Below are positions 1 to 9,433 of a stretch of DNA of 64,000 nucleotides, in pieces. The notes beneath the pieces are model-generated. The model saw nothing but the letters and a program-made list of their open reading frames with translations. It had not been told where the DNA came from and ran no database searches. Position 1 is the first letter of the stretch. Each line of letters starts with the position of its first letter. Made by a program: the position numbers and the translations under genes. Source of the stretch: Acidobacteriota bacterium (lineage in GTDB: Bacteria; Acidobacteriota; UBA6911; RPQK01; JAJDTT01); NCBI GenBank assembly GCA_028874215.1, contig JAPPLF010000049.1:1-64000 (forward strand). Direction: 5' to 3'.

Positions 1-1434
1 CAGCGTGGCAATGACGACGATCGGCAGTGCCTTCCAGACCTCTCCGAAGCCCGCGGGTATGAAGAGCAGCGGAACGAACGCCACGATCGTAGTCAGCACG
101 GCGAAGATCAGTGGCACCTTGATTCGTCGTGCACCCCGGATCGCCGCGACAACCCCCGGCGTGCCGCGCATTCGCTCCAGGTGAATGTGCTCGGACACGA
201 CGATCGCATCGTCTACGATGATTCCGATGGCGAGCACGAAAGCGAAGAGCGAAATCTCATGGAGCGGGATGTCGAACATCATCATGGCGGCCAGGGCGCC
301 GATCGCGGAAACGCCGAGACCGACGGCGACCCAAAACGCCAACCGGACTTCGAGAAAAAGGCCAAGCGCGAACAAGACCAGCAACAACCCCAAGGATCCG
401 TTTTTGAGGAGAAGGAGGCCCCGCTCCACGAATACCGAAGAGTCGTCGCTCCAGATAGTGATGCCCACGCCGTCGGGGAGCGAGGGCGCTATCTCGTTCG
501 CAACATGGTCCCGAACGGCGCGCGCCACATCCATCACCCTCTCGCCGTCGGCTCGCGAAACCTCAACGAACACGGCGGGATGGCCCTGGTGCCGCACGAT
601 CAAATCCGAGTCCTCGAAGCTGTCGCGCACCTCGGCAATATCACCCAAGCGCACCGCTGTGCCGTCGTCGCGGCCGAGGATGACGATCTCCTCGAAATCC
701 TGCTGATCGTAGCTCTGACCGAGGGTCCGAATCCGCACCTGGGACTGCTCGGTATTGATGCTGCCCGCAGACAGATCCAGGGAACCGCGGCGAATCGTAT
801 TGGCGACATCGGTCAGAGTAAGCCCAAGGGCCCGCAACCACTGCAGTGGCACTTCGATCGAGATCTCGTAGTTGCGCACACCGCTAATCTCGACCTGGGA
901 CACGTTCGGGAGCGAAGCGAGATCGTCCTCGATACGGTAGGCGAGCTCTTTCAGCGAGCGCTCGGGAACGTCGCCGTAGAGGATGAGGCGCATCATGCTC
1001 TGGGCGTTGGTCATTTCCCGGATTCGGGGCCGCTCGGCTCCGCCCGGGAACGTCTGAATACGCCCGACCGCCGACTCGATTTCATCCCTCTTCGCGCCCA
1101 TGTCCGTACCCGATCTGAATTCGACCCTGACGGACGCCATTCCCGGGGCCGCTACGGACCTGACCGCCTTCACATCCGCCAGTCCACGGACCTCATCCTC
1201 GATCTTGACGACGATGGCCTCCTCCACCTCGTCGGGCGTTGCCCCAGGGAGCGTCACGGAGATTTCGAACTGATAGAAGGGGACCTCGGGCCACGCTTCC
1301 TGCTCGAGGCCGGTCAGAGACACGAGGCCCGCAGCGAGGATGCCGAACATCAGCAGGTTGGCCGCGACGCTGCTGCCCGCCATATAGGCGATTGGCCCGC
1401 CGGGTTCCGCCGGTTGTTGTTCGTTTTGGCTCAT
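1..1434 (-). CDS. RND efflux permease, N-terminal part (cut by left window edge)
   Basis: Inner-membrane proton-driven efflux permease of the RND (AcrB/MdtB) family; it would export hydrophobic or toxic compounds with the adaptor encoded just upstream. My reverse-strand reading gives 478 residues from an ATG at 1434 (MSQNEQQPAEPGG) running off the window edge. The protein shows a first membrane segment, a porter region, and the family's paired aspartates at residues 408-409 within GIIVDDAIVV, the same place as the proton-relay Asp pair of AcrB. The ATG overlaps the adaptor stop codon (ATGA), so the two are translationally coupled. The C-terminal half is not visible, so substrate class cannot be judged. 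Confidence 0.93.
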   Translation of the reverse strand, partial: MSQNEQQPAEPGGPIAYMAGSSVAANLLMFGILAAGLVSLTGLEQEAWPEVPFYQFEISVTLPGATPDEVEEAIVVKIEDEVRGLADVKAVRSVAAPGMASVRVEFRSGTDMGAKRDEIESAVGRIQTFPGGAERPRIREMTNAQSMMRLILYGDVPERSLKELAYRIEDDLASLPNVSQVEISGVRNYEISIEVPLQWLRALGLTLTDVANTIRRGSLDLSAGSINTEQSQVRIRTLGQSYDQQDFEEIVILGRDDGTAVRLGDIAEVRDSFEDSDLIVRHQGHPAVFVEVSRADGERVMDVARAVRDHVANEIAPSLPDGVGITIWSDDSSVFVERGLLLLKNGSLGLLLVLFALGLFLEVRLAFWVAVGLGVSAIGALAAMMMFDIPLHEISLFAFVLAIGIIVDDAIVVSEHIHLERMRGTPGVVAAIRGARRIKVPLIFAVLTTIVAFVPLLFIPAGFGEVWKALPIVVIATL

Positions 1435-2639
1435 TCCGCCGAACCGGCCGCTGTTTGTACCACCATGCCTTCGGTGACGAATTGAATGCCGCCTGTGATG
1501 GCCAACTGCCCGTCTTCCAGGGCGCCGACCACCACGGCTTCGTCGTTGGCCCGCTGCAAGACGCGGACCGGGACAATACTCACCGTCTGGTCTTCACCAA
1601 CTGTCCAGACCTCGTCGCCGGTTTGCAGTGCAGCCCGCGGCACCCGGAAATAGCTTTCCGGTACAAGACCTTGAATCTTTACCTCCACGAACTTGCCTAC
1701 CAGGAGCGGGGGTGCATCGCCGGACCCGTCCGCCGGAACTCCCGCCGAAAAAGGGTTGGGCACCCGCACAATCGCGTCGATGGTTCGCGTCTGCTCGTCG
1801 ACTGAGACTTCAGCCCGGTCGACGTAGCCCTTCCAGACATAGCTGGCGTCGTCGAACCTGGCGGTCACCCGGGCGGCCACCCGCCGTTCGGCGTCTCCCG
1901 CGCGAAGCTTCCAAAGCCCTGGAATCATGGCGGCGTTGGCGTCGGACAGGGGCACGGCCACCTCGACGGCCTCGGCCGCCATCAGCCGCCCAACGGTCTG
2001 GCCTGCGGACACGAACTGCCCGGTATCCACCGATTCGTTGCGCACATAGCCGTCAAACGGCGCCCGCAGTTCGGTTCGGGACAGGGCCAGCTCGGCGCCG
2101 GCGATCTGGACCTCCACACGGTGCAGCGCGGCCCGAGCCGCCTTGATTTCCGGTTCCCCCAACGCCAAGGGCCCCGGTTCGCCCACCGGAGCTCCCGCCT
2201 CGAGTTGCTGGCGCGAGTACTCCTCGAATTCGGCGCGGGCGAACGTCCCTTTTTCCCGGGCCAAATCGAGGGCCACCCGACGGGCTTCGAGCTCGGCCTC
2301 CGCCTCGCGCAGGCGTTGCAGATAGTCGGCGTTGTCGATACGCAGGATCGGCTGACCGGACTCGATCCGCCCGCCGCTCTGGAAACCCGGTTCCAACCAG
2401 ACGACGCTGCCGCTGACGAGCGGAGCGATGTCGACTTCCGCGCTGGGCCGTACGGTGCCGGCGCCATAGACGGGGATGGCTCCGGTGCCGGCCGCAACCC
2501 GGCCGGTCTGGGCAAAGGGAATCTGGGGAGGCGGCTCGGTGCGTTCCGGTTCGGGCGCCAGCGACACCAGGTAATAGGCCAGGTAGACGGAGCCGGCAAG
2601 AATGGCAACCGCAACCAGGTAGCCGAGTATCTTCCTCAT
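1431..2639 (-). CDS. RND efflux periplasmic adaptor (HlyD/MexE-type membrane fusion protein)
   Basis: 402-residue periplasmic adaptor that links an RND permease to an outer-membrane channel. The N-terminus has a hydrophobic anchor (about residues 4-27, no lipobox cysteine) followed by a Pro-rich linker, then a lipoyl-like half-motif (around VSGSVVWLEPGFQSGG), an Ala/Glu-rich coiled-coil stretch (about residues 105-190), the second lipoyl half (LRAPFDGYVRNESVDTGQ) and a beta-barrel region. This order is diagnostic of the family. It is the first gene of a minus-strand pair with the RND permease, overlapping it by four bases. The gap upstream contains the palindromic element at 2841-3006, so its promoter probably lies close to 2650-2840. 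Confidence 0.92.
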   Translation of the reverse strand: MRKILGYLVAVAILAGSVYLAYYLVSLAPEPERTEPPPQIPFAQTGRVAAGTGAIPVYGAGTVRPSAEVDIAPLVSGSVVWLEPGFQSGGRIESGQPILRIDNADYLQRLREAEAELEARRVALDLAREKGTFARAEFEEYSRQQLEAGAPVGEPGPLALGEPEIKAARAALHRVEVQIAGAELALSRTELRAPFDGYVRNESVDTGQFVSAGQTVGRLMAAEAVEVAVPLSDANAAMIPGLWKLRAGDAERRVAARVTARFDDASYVWKGYVDRAEVSVDEQTRTIDAIVRVPNPFSAGVPADGSGDAPPLLVGKFVEVKIQGLVPESYFRVPRAALQTGDEVWTVGEDQTVSIVPVRVLQRANDEAVVVGALEDGQLAITGGIQFVTEGMVVQTAAGSAE

Positions 2640-2840
2640 GGTGATCTACCCGGCGGAAGCGGACCCGGCCCGGGAATTCGCCGGCCGCTTCGCGAAGCTG
2701 ATCCCAAGTCTCGCCGGCCGACAGGTACGCTGTAAAAGGACGGCTGATTTGAGGGAATCCATGAACTGAGGTAAGCAGAAGCCTGTGACTAAATTCCGGC
2801 AAAAAGGACGTTATATCCTACCATTGGCAGAAATGGCTGC

Positions 2841-3006
2841 CTAGGAGCCTGCACCGCAGAAATCAATCTACTGCGAAAGCGGGGAATCGGTCCATATTTC
2901 CCCGATTTCTCGGCGAATAGAACAACTATGCACCTCAAAATCGTGAAAATCTGTCCTCGATTCCCCACTTTCTCGCTACGATCATTTCTACGGCGCAGAC
3001 TCCTAG
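2841..3006. repeat. 166-bp imperfect palindrome with 23-bp inverted ends (MITE-like)
   Basis: The ends 2841-2863 and 2984-3006 are inverted copies matching at 20 of 23 positions, all three differences being transitions (CTAGGAGYCTGCRCCGYAG consensus). Pairing continues inward: GGGGAATCG at 2881-2889 faces CGATTCCCC at 2958-2966, and the centre near 2922 carries ATAG-AACAA-CTAT. Almost the whole element could therefore fold as one long hairpin. Both ends start with CTAG, which could be a 4-bp target duplication, although that tetramer is self-complementary. It sits in the 559-base gap between the efflux adaptor and the Rieske gene. The rest of the gap (2640-2840, 3007-3198) shows no gene; TAGAAT at 3118-3123 might be a -10 element for the Rieske gene. 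A minus-strand ORF across the element is not credible. Confidence 0.65.
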
Positions 3007-3198
3007 ACGGTTCCGAGGTTCGGTCCACGGGAAATCGCCTGGGTCGCGACAGGAGATTTGCGAGCCGCGTGTGATGCGTCACCGGGCCGAAGAAAGAATG
3101 GGGTCGTCGATAACGGATAGAATGGAGTAGTAGCTTCGTGTATTCCCACTTGGCTTGGAGGCTACCGGTGCCGTCAGACGACGTCACTTCGGTGGATC

Positions 3199-4269
3199 AT
3201 GGCAAAACGACATTTCGAGCCTGACGATTCCTCCTCGCTGCTTCCGTTTCCCGAGGGTTGGTACTTCGTTTCCAGCCGTGAGGCCATTCTCACGGCGAAA
3301 CTGATCCAGAAGACCTGGATGGGCGAGGAAATCGTCGCCTGGTGCGACGGTGAAGGGCGCGTCTGCGTGGCCGAGGCGGTCTGTCCGCACCTGGGGGCCG
3401 ATTTGGGGCCCGATGCCGGAGGCCGGGTACGCGACGGCTGTCTCGTCTGTCCGTTTCACGGCTACGAGTTCGACGCCGGCGGCCAATGTGTCGCGACTCC
3501 CTTTGCGCCGCCGCCAATGGCCGCGAAGCTGAAGGTGTTCGAGATACGCGAAGTTCGCGGCATGGTGTTCGCCTGGTGGGGCATCGACGGACGCCCGCCG
3601 CAATGGAGCCTTCCCGAGGATCCGCCGTCGGGAGCGGACTGGAGCGAATTGGGATTCCAGGCCCTCCGCTTTCCCGGCCATCCCCAGGAAACGACGGAGA
3701 ACGCCGTGGACTTGGCGCACCTGCGGTACGTGCACGGCTATGACAATGTCAGCCGAATCGGGCGGGTGACCGTCGACGGCGCCTGTCTCGAAAGCCGCTT
3801 TGACTTCAAGCGGGTCCAGACCATTGGCGGGATCATGAAAATGGCGGTCGATATTTCCGCCTTCACCCGCGTCTTTGGACTGGGCTACTCGTTCGTCGAG
3901 ATCCGCGAGCGGTCCGTCCCCCTGGACATGCGCCTGTGGGTACTCGCAACGCCCGTTGACGGGAAGTTCGTCGAGGTCGTCCTCGCCGCGCAGGTGCGGG
4001 AAATCCGGAAACCGAAACGGCCGATCATGGGCCTGAGTTTCCTTCCTCCGGGGCTGCGCAACAAATTCATGAACCGGTTCATGTTGTGGCAACAAAAGCG
4101 GGACGTGCTGCAGGATGTGGAGATCTGGAGCCGGAAGCGGTACCGGTCCCGCCCCAGACTGTGCCGGTCCGACGGCGAGATCGGAATCTTTCGACGCTAT
4201 TGCAAGCAGTTCTATCCGGACCCCCGGGACGGCGGCGTCGAGCGCAACCAGCGTCCGGTCAATCCATAG
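3199..4269 (+). CDS. Rieske non-haem iron oxygenase (alpha-subunit type)
   Basis: 356-residue ring-hydroxylating or desaturating oxygenase. The N-terminal Rieske [2Fe-2S] site is C62-x-H64 ... C84-x2-H87 (CPHLG and CPFHGYEF). The mononuclear iron site follows as D171-x2-H174-x4-H179 in DLAHLRYVHGY. Domain layout and size resemble KshA/cholesterol-7-desaturase-type oxygenases more than the two-subunit aromatic dioxygenases. No ferredoxin or reductase partner lies nearby, so electron supply must come from elsewhere. It lies between two RND efflux systems. The substrate cannot be told from sequence; a steroid-like or other hydrophobic ring compound is only a guess from family resemblance. Confidence 0.88.
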   Translation: MAKRHFEPDDSSSLLPFPEGWYFVSSREAILTAKLIQKTWMGEEIVAWCDGEGRVCVAEAVCPHLGADLGPDAGGRVRDGCLVCPFHGYEFDAGGQCVATPFAPPPMAAKLKVFEIREVRGMVFAWWGIDGRPPQWSLPEDPPSGADWSELGFQALRFPGHPQETTENAVDLAHLRYVHGYDNVSRIGRVTVDGACLESRFDFKRVQTIGGIMKMAVDISAFTRVFGLGYSFVEIRERSVPLDMRLWVLATPVDGKFVEVVLAAQVREIRKPKRPIMGLSFLPPGLRNKFMNRFMLWQQKRDVLQDVEIWSRKRYRSRPRLCRSDGEIGIFRRYCKQFYPDPRDGGVERNQRPVNP

Positions 4270-4645
4270 TCGACAGCCGTCGCCATTTCGCCGGCGGCGA
4301 TCCGAAACGGGGGATCTCCCCGGGGACGGAGCCGCCTGACGCCAAGATTCCGGGGCGGTGCGTCTGCCCGCTCTGCCCGCGCCGGTCCTTGCGCCCTGGG
4401 CGTTTGGCGCCTCCAGGCCCCGACCCCGCATCGTCTGCAAACAGGTACAATATCGGGATCGGAGCAAACGCCGCGGCGGTCACGAGTCGGAAGCAACGAA
4501 TTCGATTCGGGACGATTGGACGTGCGTTGCGGCCAGGCAAGGGGAGTCATCGCTTCGTGAAGGCGCGAGAACTCGAAACTCCAGCGACCGTCACCGGCGG
4601 CGTGGCGGACCAGATTCGGGTGGATTCCGGCTCCGAGGCGTCACC
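4270..4645 (+). other. 376-base intergenic region, no credible gene
   Basis: Separates the Rieske oxygenase from the second RND permease. Open frames here (for example an upstream extension of the permease frame from 4358) lack conserved features and are attributable to high GC. TACAAT at about 4447-4452 could be a -10 box for the permease, but no good -35 is visible at the right distance. No riboswitch, RNA gene or repeat was recognised. Confidence 0.5.
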
Positions 4646-7600
4646 ATGAAGGGACTCGTCTCCTGGTTCGCATCCAACGGGGTCGTGGCCAATCTGCTGA
4701 TGGTCGTGATCCTGGTGGGCGGCGCCCTCTCCCTTCCCGAGATTCAAAAAGAGGTCTTCCCGGAATTCTCGACGGACCAGATCAGCGTGTCGGTGGCCTA
4801 TCCGGGCGCTGCGCCGGAGGAGGTCGAAGAGGGAATCTGTATCCGGATCGAGGAGTCTGTTAAAAGCCTTGCCGGAGTCAAGCGGATCACGTCGACGGCT
4901 TCCGAGGGCAATGGCATCGTGAACGTGGAAATCCTGGAGGGAACCGATGCCCGGGAACTTCTGGACGACGTCAAGGCCCGTGTGGACGCCATCAGCACCT
5001 TTCCGGAAGAGGCCGAACAGCCGGTCATCCAGCAGTTCATCGTCCGCAACCAGGTCATCAACATAGCTGTCTCGGGACCAGCCGACGAACGGACCCTCAA
5101 GCGGGTCGCCGAGCAAGTTCGGGACGAGGTCGCCTCTCTGCCCGGGATCACCCAGGCCGAGCTTTCCAGCGCCCGCCCCTATGAAGTCTCCATCGAAATT
5201 TCGGAGGACGCCCTGCTCCGCCACGGTCTGACCTTCGATCAGGTAGCGAGGGCCGTCCGCCGATCGTCCCTCGACCTGCCCGGGGGCTCGGTGAGGACCG
5301 AAGCCGGTGAGATCCTGCTGAGAACCAAGAGCCAGGCCTACGTGGGGGAGGAATTCCGGCGGTTGACTCTGCTCTCGAGACCGGACGGCACGCGGGTCCT
5401 GCTGGGAGACGTCGCCCGGGTCGTGGACGGATTCGCCGAGACCGACCAGGTGGCCCGGTTCGACGGTCAGCCGGCCATCCTGGTCCAGATCTTCCGGGTC
5501 GGGAGGCAGAGCGCTCTGGAGATTGCCGCCGCCGTGCGGGAGTACGTCAAGCAGAAACAGCTCCAGTTGCCGGAAGGTCTGACGCTGACCACTTGGAAGG
5601 ACGATTCCCGCGTCCTGCGGAGCCGGATCGACCTGCTGATCAGGAACGGTTTGGCGGGGTTGGCGCTGGTCGTTCTGACTCTGACGGTGTTTCTGAGGGT
5701 CGGCCTGGCATTCTGGGTCAGCCTGGGCATCCCCATTTCGTTTATTGGCTGCCTCCTGGCATTGCCCCATCTGGACGTCTCCATCAACATGATCTCCCTG
5801 TTCGCCTTCATCGTCGTGCTGGGAATTGTGGTGGACGACGCCATCGTCGTCGGCGAGAACATCTTTTCCCAATACGAACAGGGGAAGCCCAAGCTGCGGG
5901 CGGTCATCGACGGGACACAGGAGATGATGATCCCCGTGTTCTTTGCGGTGGCGACCACGGTAGCCGCCTTCTCTCCGTTGCTGATGATCGAAGGCTCCAC
6001 CGGGAAGATCATGCGGGTCATTCCGCTGGTGGTCCTGCCCACACTGATCTTTTCACTGGTCGAGTCCCTGCTCATCCTGCCCCATCACCTCTCCCACCTG
6101 AGACGCTCCGAGGGGCTGCGGAAACGGGGATTGTCCGGGATGTGGAACCGCTTCCAGGACCTGATCTCGCGCCAGCTCAAACGATTCGTCAAGCGAGTCT
6201 ACGAACCGTTCCTGAGCGTGGCCGTCGAGTGGCGCTATCTGACGGCGGCCCTGGGGGTTGCCACCCTGGTGCTGGTCGTCGGCCTGATTCTGGGCGGAAG
6301 AATCAAGTTCAATTTCTTCCCTCCGGTGGAGGCGGACAACGTCATGGCCTTCCTGACCATGCCTCAGGGCACTCCGGCCGAGGTCACGGGCCGCGCCTTG
6401 CGGAGAGTGGAGCGGGCCGCATCGCTGCTTCGGGAGGAGCTCGACTCTTCCAGCCAGGGAGGCGGCTCGGCCAGCGTCTTCCGCCACGTGCTGACTTCCG
6501 TGGGGGAACAACCCACCCGCGTCCTTCAAAACCGACAAAGCGGAGACGTGTCCCGGTTTTCCGGTGCCCACATAGGATCGGTGAACATCGAATTGGCGCC
6601 GTCCGAAGAACGGCCCCGGGCACAAGACGGCAGACTCATCAGCAGCAGCGAGATCGCCAACCGCTGGCGGGAACTGACGGGGACCATCCCGGACGCCGTG
6701 GAACTCACCTACTCGGCCTCGATCTTCGCCGCGGGGGCTCCCATCAACGTTCAGTTCTCCGGCCCCGATCTGGACCAACTGCAGGAGGCCGCGCGCCGGT
6801 TCAAGCTGAAATTGAACGAATTTGCCGGGGTCTACGACATCGCCGATTCCTTCCGGGCCGGAAAGCAGGAGGTCAAGCTCAAGATTCATCCAGCCGCCGA
6901 ATCCCTGGGCCTGACACAGGCGGACCTGGCGAGACAGATTCGACAAGCCTTCTACGGAGAAGAGGTCCAGCGGATTCAGCGGGGCCGTGACGAGGTCAAG
7001 ATCATGGTCCGGTACCCTTCCGACCGGCGCCGTTCCCTGGGGCAGATGGAAGGGATGCGGATCCGGACTCCGGAGGGCGGAGAGGTTCCTTTTTCGGTGG
7101 TGGCCGATTCGGAGCTGAGCCGCGGTTTTGCGACCATCCGCCGGGTGGACCGGAATCGCGCCGTCAGCGTGACTGCGGAAGTGGACACTCAACGGGCCAA
7201 CTCCAACGAGATCCTGGCGGAACTGGAGAGCGGCTACCTTCCCTCCCTGTTGCGGCAGTTTCCAGGCCTGACCTATTCGTTGGAGGGCGAGCAGGAACAG
7301 CAAAGCGAGACGATCGACGGTCTACTCCAAGGCTTCGGCATGGCGCTGGCTGCCATATTCGCATTGTTGGCCATACCTCTCCGGTCCTATTTCCAGCCCC
7401 TGCTCATCATGAGCGCAATTCCCTTCGGCCTGGTGGGCGCCTTTTTGGGGCACAAGATCCTGGGTATGGATCTGAGCATCCTCTCGGTATTCGGCATCGT
7501 GGCCCTGGCGGGAGTGGTGGTGAACGACAGCCTGATCCTGGTCGATTACGTCAACCGGCAACGGCGTGCCGGAGTCCCGCTCCGGGAGTCGATCCTGACG

Positions 7601-7900
7601 GCCGGGTCGGCTCGGTTCCGACCCATATTCCTCACCTCCGTGACCACTTTCGCCGGTCTGACCCCATTGCTCATGGAAACGAGCCTCCAGGCCCAGTTCC
7701 TGATTCCCATGGCGGTCTCCCTGGCGTTCGGCGTCGTATTCTCGTCTCCGGTCATCCTGGTTCTGGTGCCGTGCACCTACATGATTCTGGAGGATCTGGG
7801 ACGAGGCGCCCGGTGGCTCCTGGGGCGCCCTCCCGTGCAAGAACCGGAACCTCCGACTCTGATCGCTGCTCCGGTGAAAGGCGGGAGCCCCCGAAGCTAG
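4646..7900 (+). CDS. RND efflux permease (AcrB/MdtC family)
   Basis: 1084-residue inner-membrane RND transporter, the usual family length. The start at 4646 (MKGLVSWFASNGVVANLLM) is chosen because it opens directly on the first membrane helix and has GAGGC upstream; the open frame extends further 5' without homology. The proton-relay aspartates are D397-D398 in GIVVDDAIVVGEN, and the second membrane block (AIPLRSYFQPLLIM and following) is intact. No adaptor gene accompanies it; the nearest is the divergent adaptor at 1431-2639, which already has its own permease. It may share that adaptor or form a two-permease pump of the MdtBC kind; this is inference. Confidence 0.93.
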   Translation: MKGLVSWFASNGVVANLLMVVILVGGALSLPEIQKEVFPEFSTDQISVSVAYPGAAPEEVEEGICIRIEESVKSLAGVKRITSTASEGNGIVNVEILEGTDARELLDDVKARVDAISTFPEEAEQPVIQQFIVRNQVINIAVSGPADERTLKRVAEQVRDEVASLPGITQAELSSARPYEVSIEISEDALLRHGLTFDQVARAVRRSSLDLPGGSVRTEAGEILLRTKSQAYVGEEFRRLTLLSRPDGTRVLLGDVARVVDGFAETDQVARFDGQPAILVQIFRVGRQSALEIAAAVREYVKQKQLQLPEGLTLTTWKDDSRVLRSRIDLLIRNGLAGLALVVLTLTVFLRVGLAFWVSLGIPISFIGCLLALPHLDVSINMISLFAFIVVLGIVVDDAIVVGENIFSQYEQGKPKLRAVIDGTQEMMIPVFFAVATTVAAFSPLLMIEGSTGKIMRVIPLVVLPTLIFSLVESLLILPHHLSHLRRSEGLRKRGLSGMWNRFQDLISRQLKRFVKRVYEPFLSVAVEWRYLTAALGVATLVLVVGLILGGRIKFNFFPPVEADNVMAFLTMPQGTPAEVTGRALRRVERAASLLREELDSSSQGGGSASVFRHVLTSVGEQPTRVLQNRQSGDVSRFSGAHIGSVNIELAPSEERPRAQDGRLISSSEIANRWRELTGTIPDAVELTYSASIFAAGAPINVQFSGPDLDQLQEAARRFKLKLNEFAGVYDIADSFRAGKQEVKLKIHPAAESLGLTQADLARQIRQAFYGEEVQRIQRGRDEVKIMVRYPSDRRRSLGQMEGMRIRTPEGGEVPFSVVADSELSRGFATIRRVDRNRAVSVTAEVDTQRANSNEILAELESGYLPSLLRQFPGLTYSLEGEQEQQSETIDGLLQGFGMALAAIFALLAIPLRSYFQPLLIMSAIPFGLVGAFLGHKILGMDLSILSVFGIVALAGVVVNDSLILVDYVNRQRRAGVPLRESILTAGSARFRPIFLTSVTTFAGLTPLLMETSLQAQFLIPMAVSLAFGVVFSSPVILVLVPCTYMILEDLGRGARWLLGRPPVQEPEPPTLIAAPVKGGSPRS

Positions 7901-7906
7901 TATCTG

Positions 7907-9331
7907 ATGACCCCACGATTTCCGGTCTGGGAAGTCTTGGACTCCTATCTGGATCCCGCGCTCTCCCCCGACCCCGGACGCGCCCGGACCGGGACCCGGC
8001 GCCTGTTCCGGGATCTGATCGAACCATTGAGCGACTCCTTCCTGGTCCGCGACCGGCGGCTCCAGCAGCAACTGTTGGCTCGGATCGTCTCCCGGGTCCG
8101 CCGGCTCCCGGAGGCGCAGTCGTTTCATGAAGGGCTCGACCGGGTGGGGATGGACGATGAAGACGCCGTCGTCGACCGGGCTCGGCGGTTGGCCGGGATG
8201 AAAACGGAGGCCCTTCCGCGACGGGTCAGACGGGTGCTGATTCCCTCCCGCGTGACCCTCGGCGCCGATCTGCTGCTCGCCGGCCCCATCGTCCGAACCT
8301 GCCTGGACGCCCTTCCGAATGCGGAAATCGTGTTCCTGGGCAGCCGTAAGAACGCCGGGCTGATCGCGGCGGACTCAAGCCGTTTCCGGATCCGCGAGCT
8401 CTCCTATCCACGCCGGGGCTCCCTGCTGGAACGAATGCTCGCCTGGGTGGACCTGATGGACGCCGTCAACGAGGAGATCCTCGGACTGTCGGCGGACCGG
8501 GAACTCATCGTCATCAATCCCGATTCCCGATTCCTGCAGAGCGGACTCCTGCCGCTGGTTCCTCCCGGCCGGGAGGCGGGGAGCTACTTCGGCTGGGATC
8601 CGTCCGTTTCAGGTAAAGAAACGGAGGAGCGCAGCCAGTTGGAGGACCTGAACCGTTGGCTTCGGGAGATGTTCCGGTCTCATCCCCCGAATCCGCTTCG
8701 GGGTCCGTCTCTGCACCTTGAGGATTCGGTCCGTCGTCGGGCGAAAGAGATGCTGGCCTCCCTGAATCCGGGCCGGGATCCGGTTCTGGTGGGCATGAAT
8801 CTGGGAGTCGGAGGCAATCCGGACAAGAGGATTCATCGGAACCGGGAATCGGTCTCGGATTTCGAGCGCCTGTTGGTGACCGGTTTGCTGGATCAGGGGG
8901 CGACGCTGGTCTTGGATGCCGGTTTGGGCCGGGACGAGCTGGAGCAGGCGCGGCGTCTCTACCTTGAGATCGGTGAGCGGGGCCATGGAACGGCCCGAAT
9001 CGCGGGAGGAAGGCTGCTGCGGGACGACCCGGGCACATTGCCGGTCCGGCTGGTTCTGTTTCACGGCCCGGTCGATGAGTTTGGGGCCCTGCTGGAGCAA
9101 TGCCGGATCTACGTCGGCTACGATTCGCTGGGTCAGCATCTGGCCGGCGCCCTGAACCTCGACCTGGTCACCGTGTTCGGCGGGCATGCCTCACCCTTGT
9201 TTGCACGCCGCTGGAGACCGGGGGGCAGCGGAAGGATTCAGGTGATCGAGTCGGGTCCCGGGCCCTTCGGCACCCGGCGTCAGGCAGTGTTGGCCGGCCA
9301 GGTTCTGGCTGAGGCCCGAGCGCTGCTCTGA
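7907..9331 (+). CDS. GT9-like glycosyltransferase (heptosyltransferase family)
   Basis: 474-residue protein starting six bases after the RND permease stop. The C-terminal half carries the GT9 signature area: VGMNLGVGGNPDKRI as the first nucleotide-sugar loop and YVGYDSLGQHLAGALNL followed by VTVFGG and RRWRP, matching the family pattern of an acceptor Asp/Ser-x-x-x-His helix and a Gly-rich turn. GT9 enzymes transfer heptose from ADP-heptose to lipopolysaccharide core at the cytoplasmic membrane face. The N-terminal about 130 residues are extra compared with typical members (about 350 residues) and unrecognised. The sugar donor and acceptor are unknown; surface glycan synthesis is the likely role. 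Confidence 0.62.
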   Translation: MTPRFPVWEVLDSYLDPALSPDPGRARTGTRRLFRDLIEPLSDSFLVRDRRLQQQLLARIVSRVRRLPEAQSFHEGLDRVGMDDEDAVVDRARRLAGMKTEALPRRVRRVLIPSRVTLGADLLLAGPIVRTCLDALPNAEIVFLGSRKNAGLIAADSSRFRIRELSYPRRGSLLERMLAWVDLMDAVNEEILGLSADRELIVINPDSRFLQSGLLPLVPPGREAGSYFGWDPSVSGKETEERSQLEDLNRWLREMFRSHPPNPLRGPSLHLEDSVRRRAKEMLASLNPGRDPVLVGMNLGVGGNPDKRIHRNRESVSDFERLLVTGLLDQGATLVLDAGLGRDELEQARRLYLEIGERGHGTARIAGGRLLRDDPGTLPVRLVLFHGPVDEFGALLEQCRIYVGYDSLGQHLAGALNLDLVTVFGGHASPLFARRWRPGGSGRIQVIESGPGPFGTRRQAVLAGQVLAEARALL

Positions 9332-9433
9332 GTTCTTCCTCTTTGCTTCAATTTGGTTTTCGCCCGGAAGTGGGAGCCCGGATCCCGTCTCACGCCCCTT
9401 TTTCTCGACGGTTGCTTGTGCTTGAATAGCCAT

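Noticed and set aside
2789-3187. 132-residue minus-strand open frame upstream of the Rieske gene
   Set aside because: It is largely the translation of the palindromic element, has no ribosome binding site or recognisable domain, and its apparent familiarity comes from the repeat.
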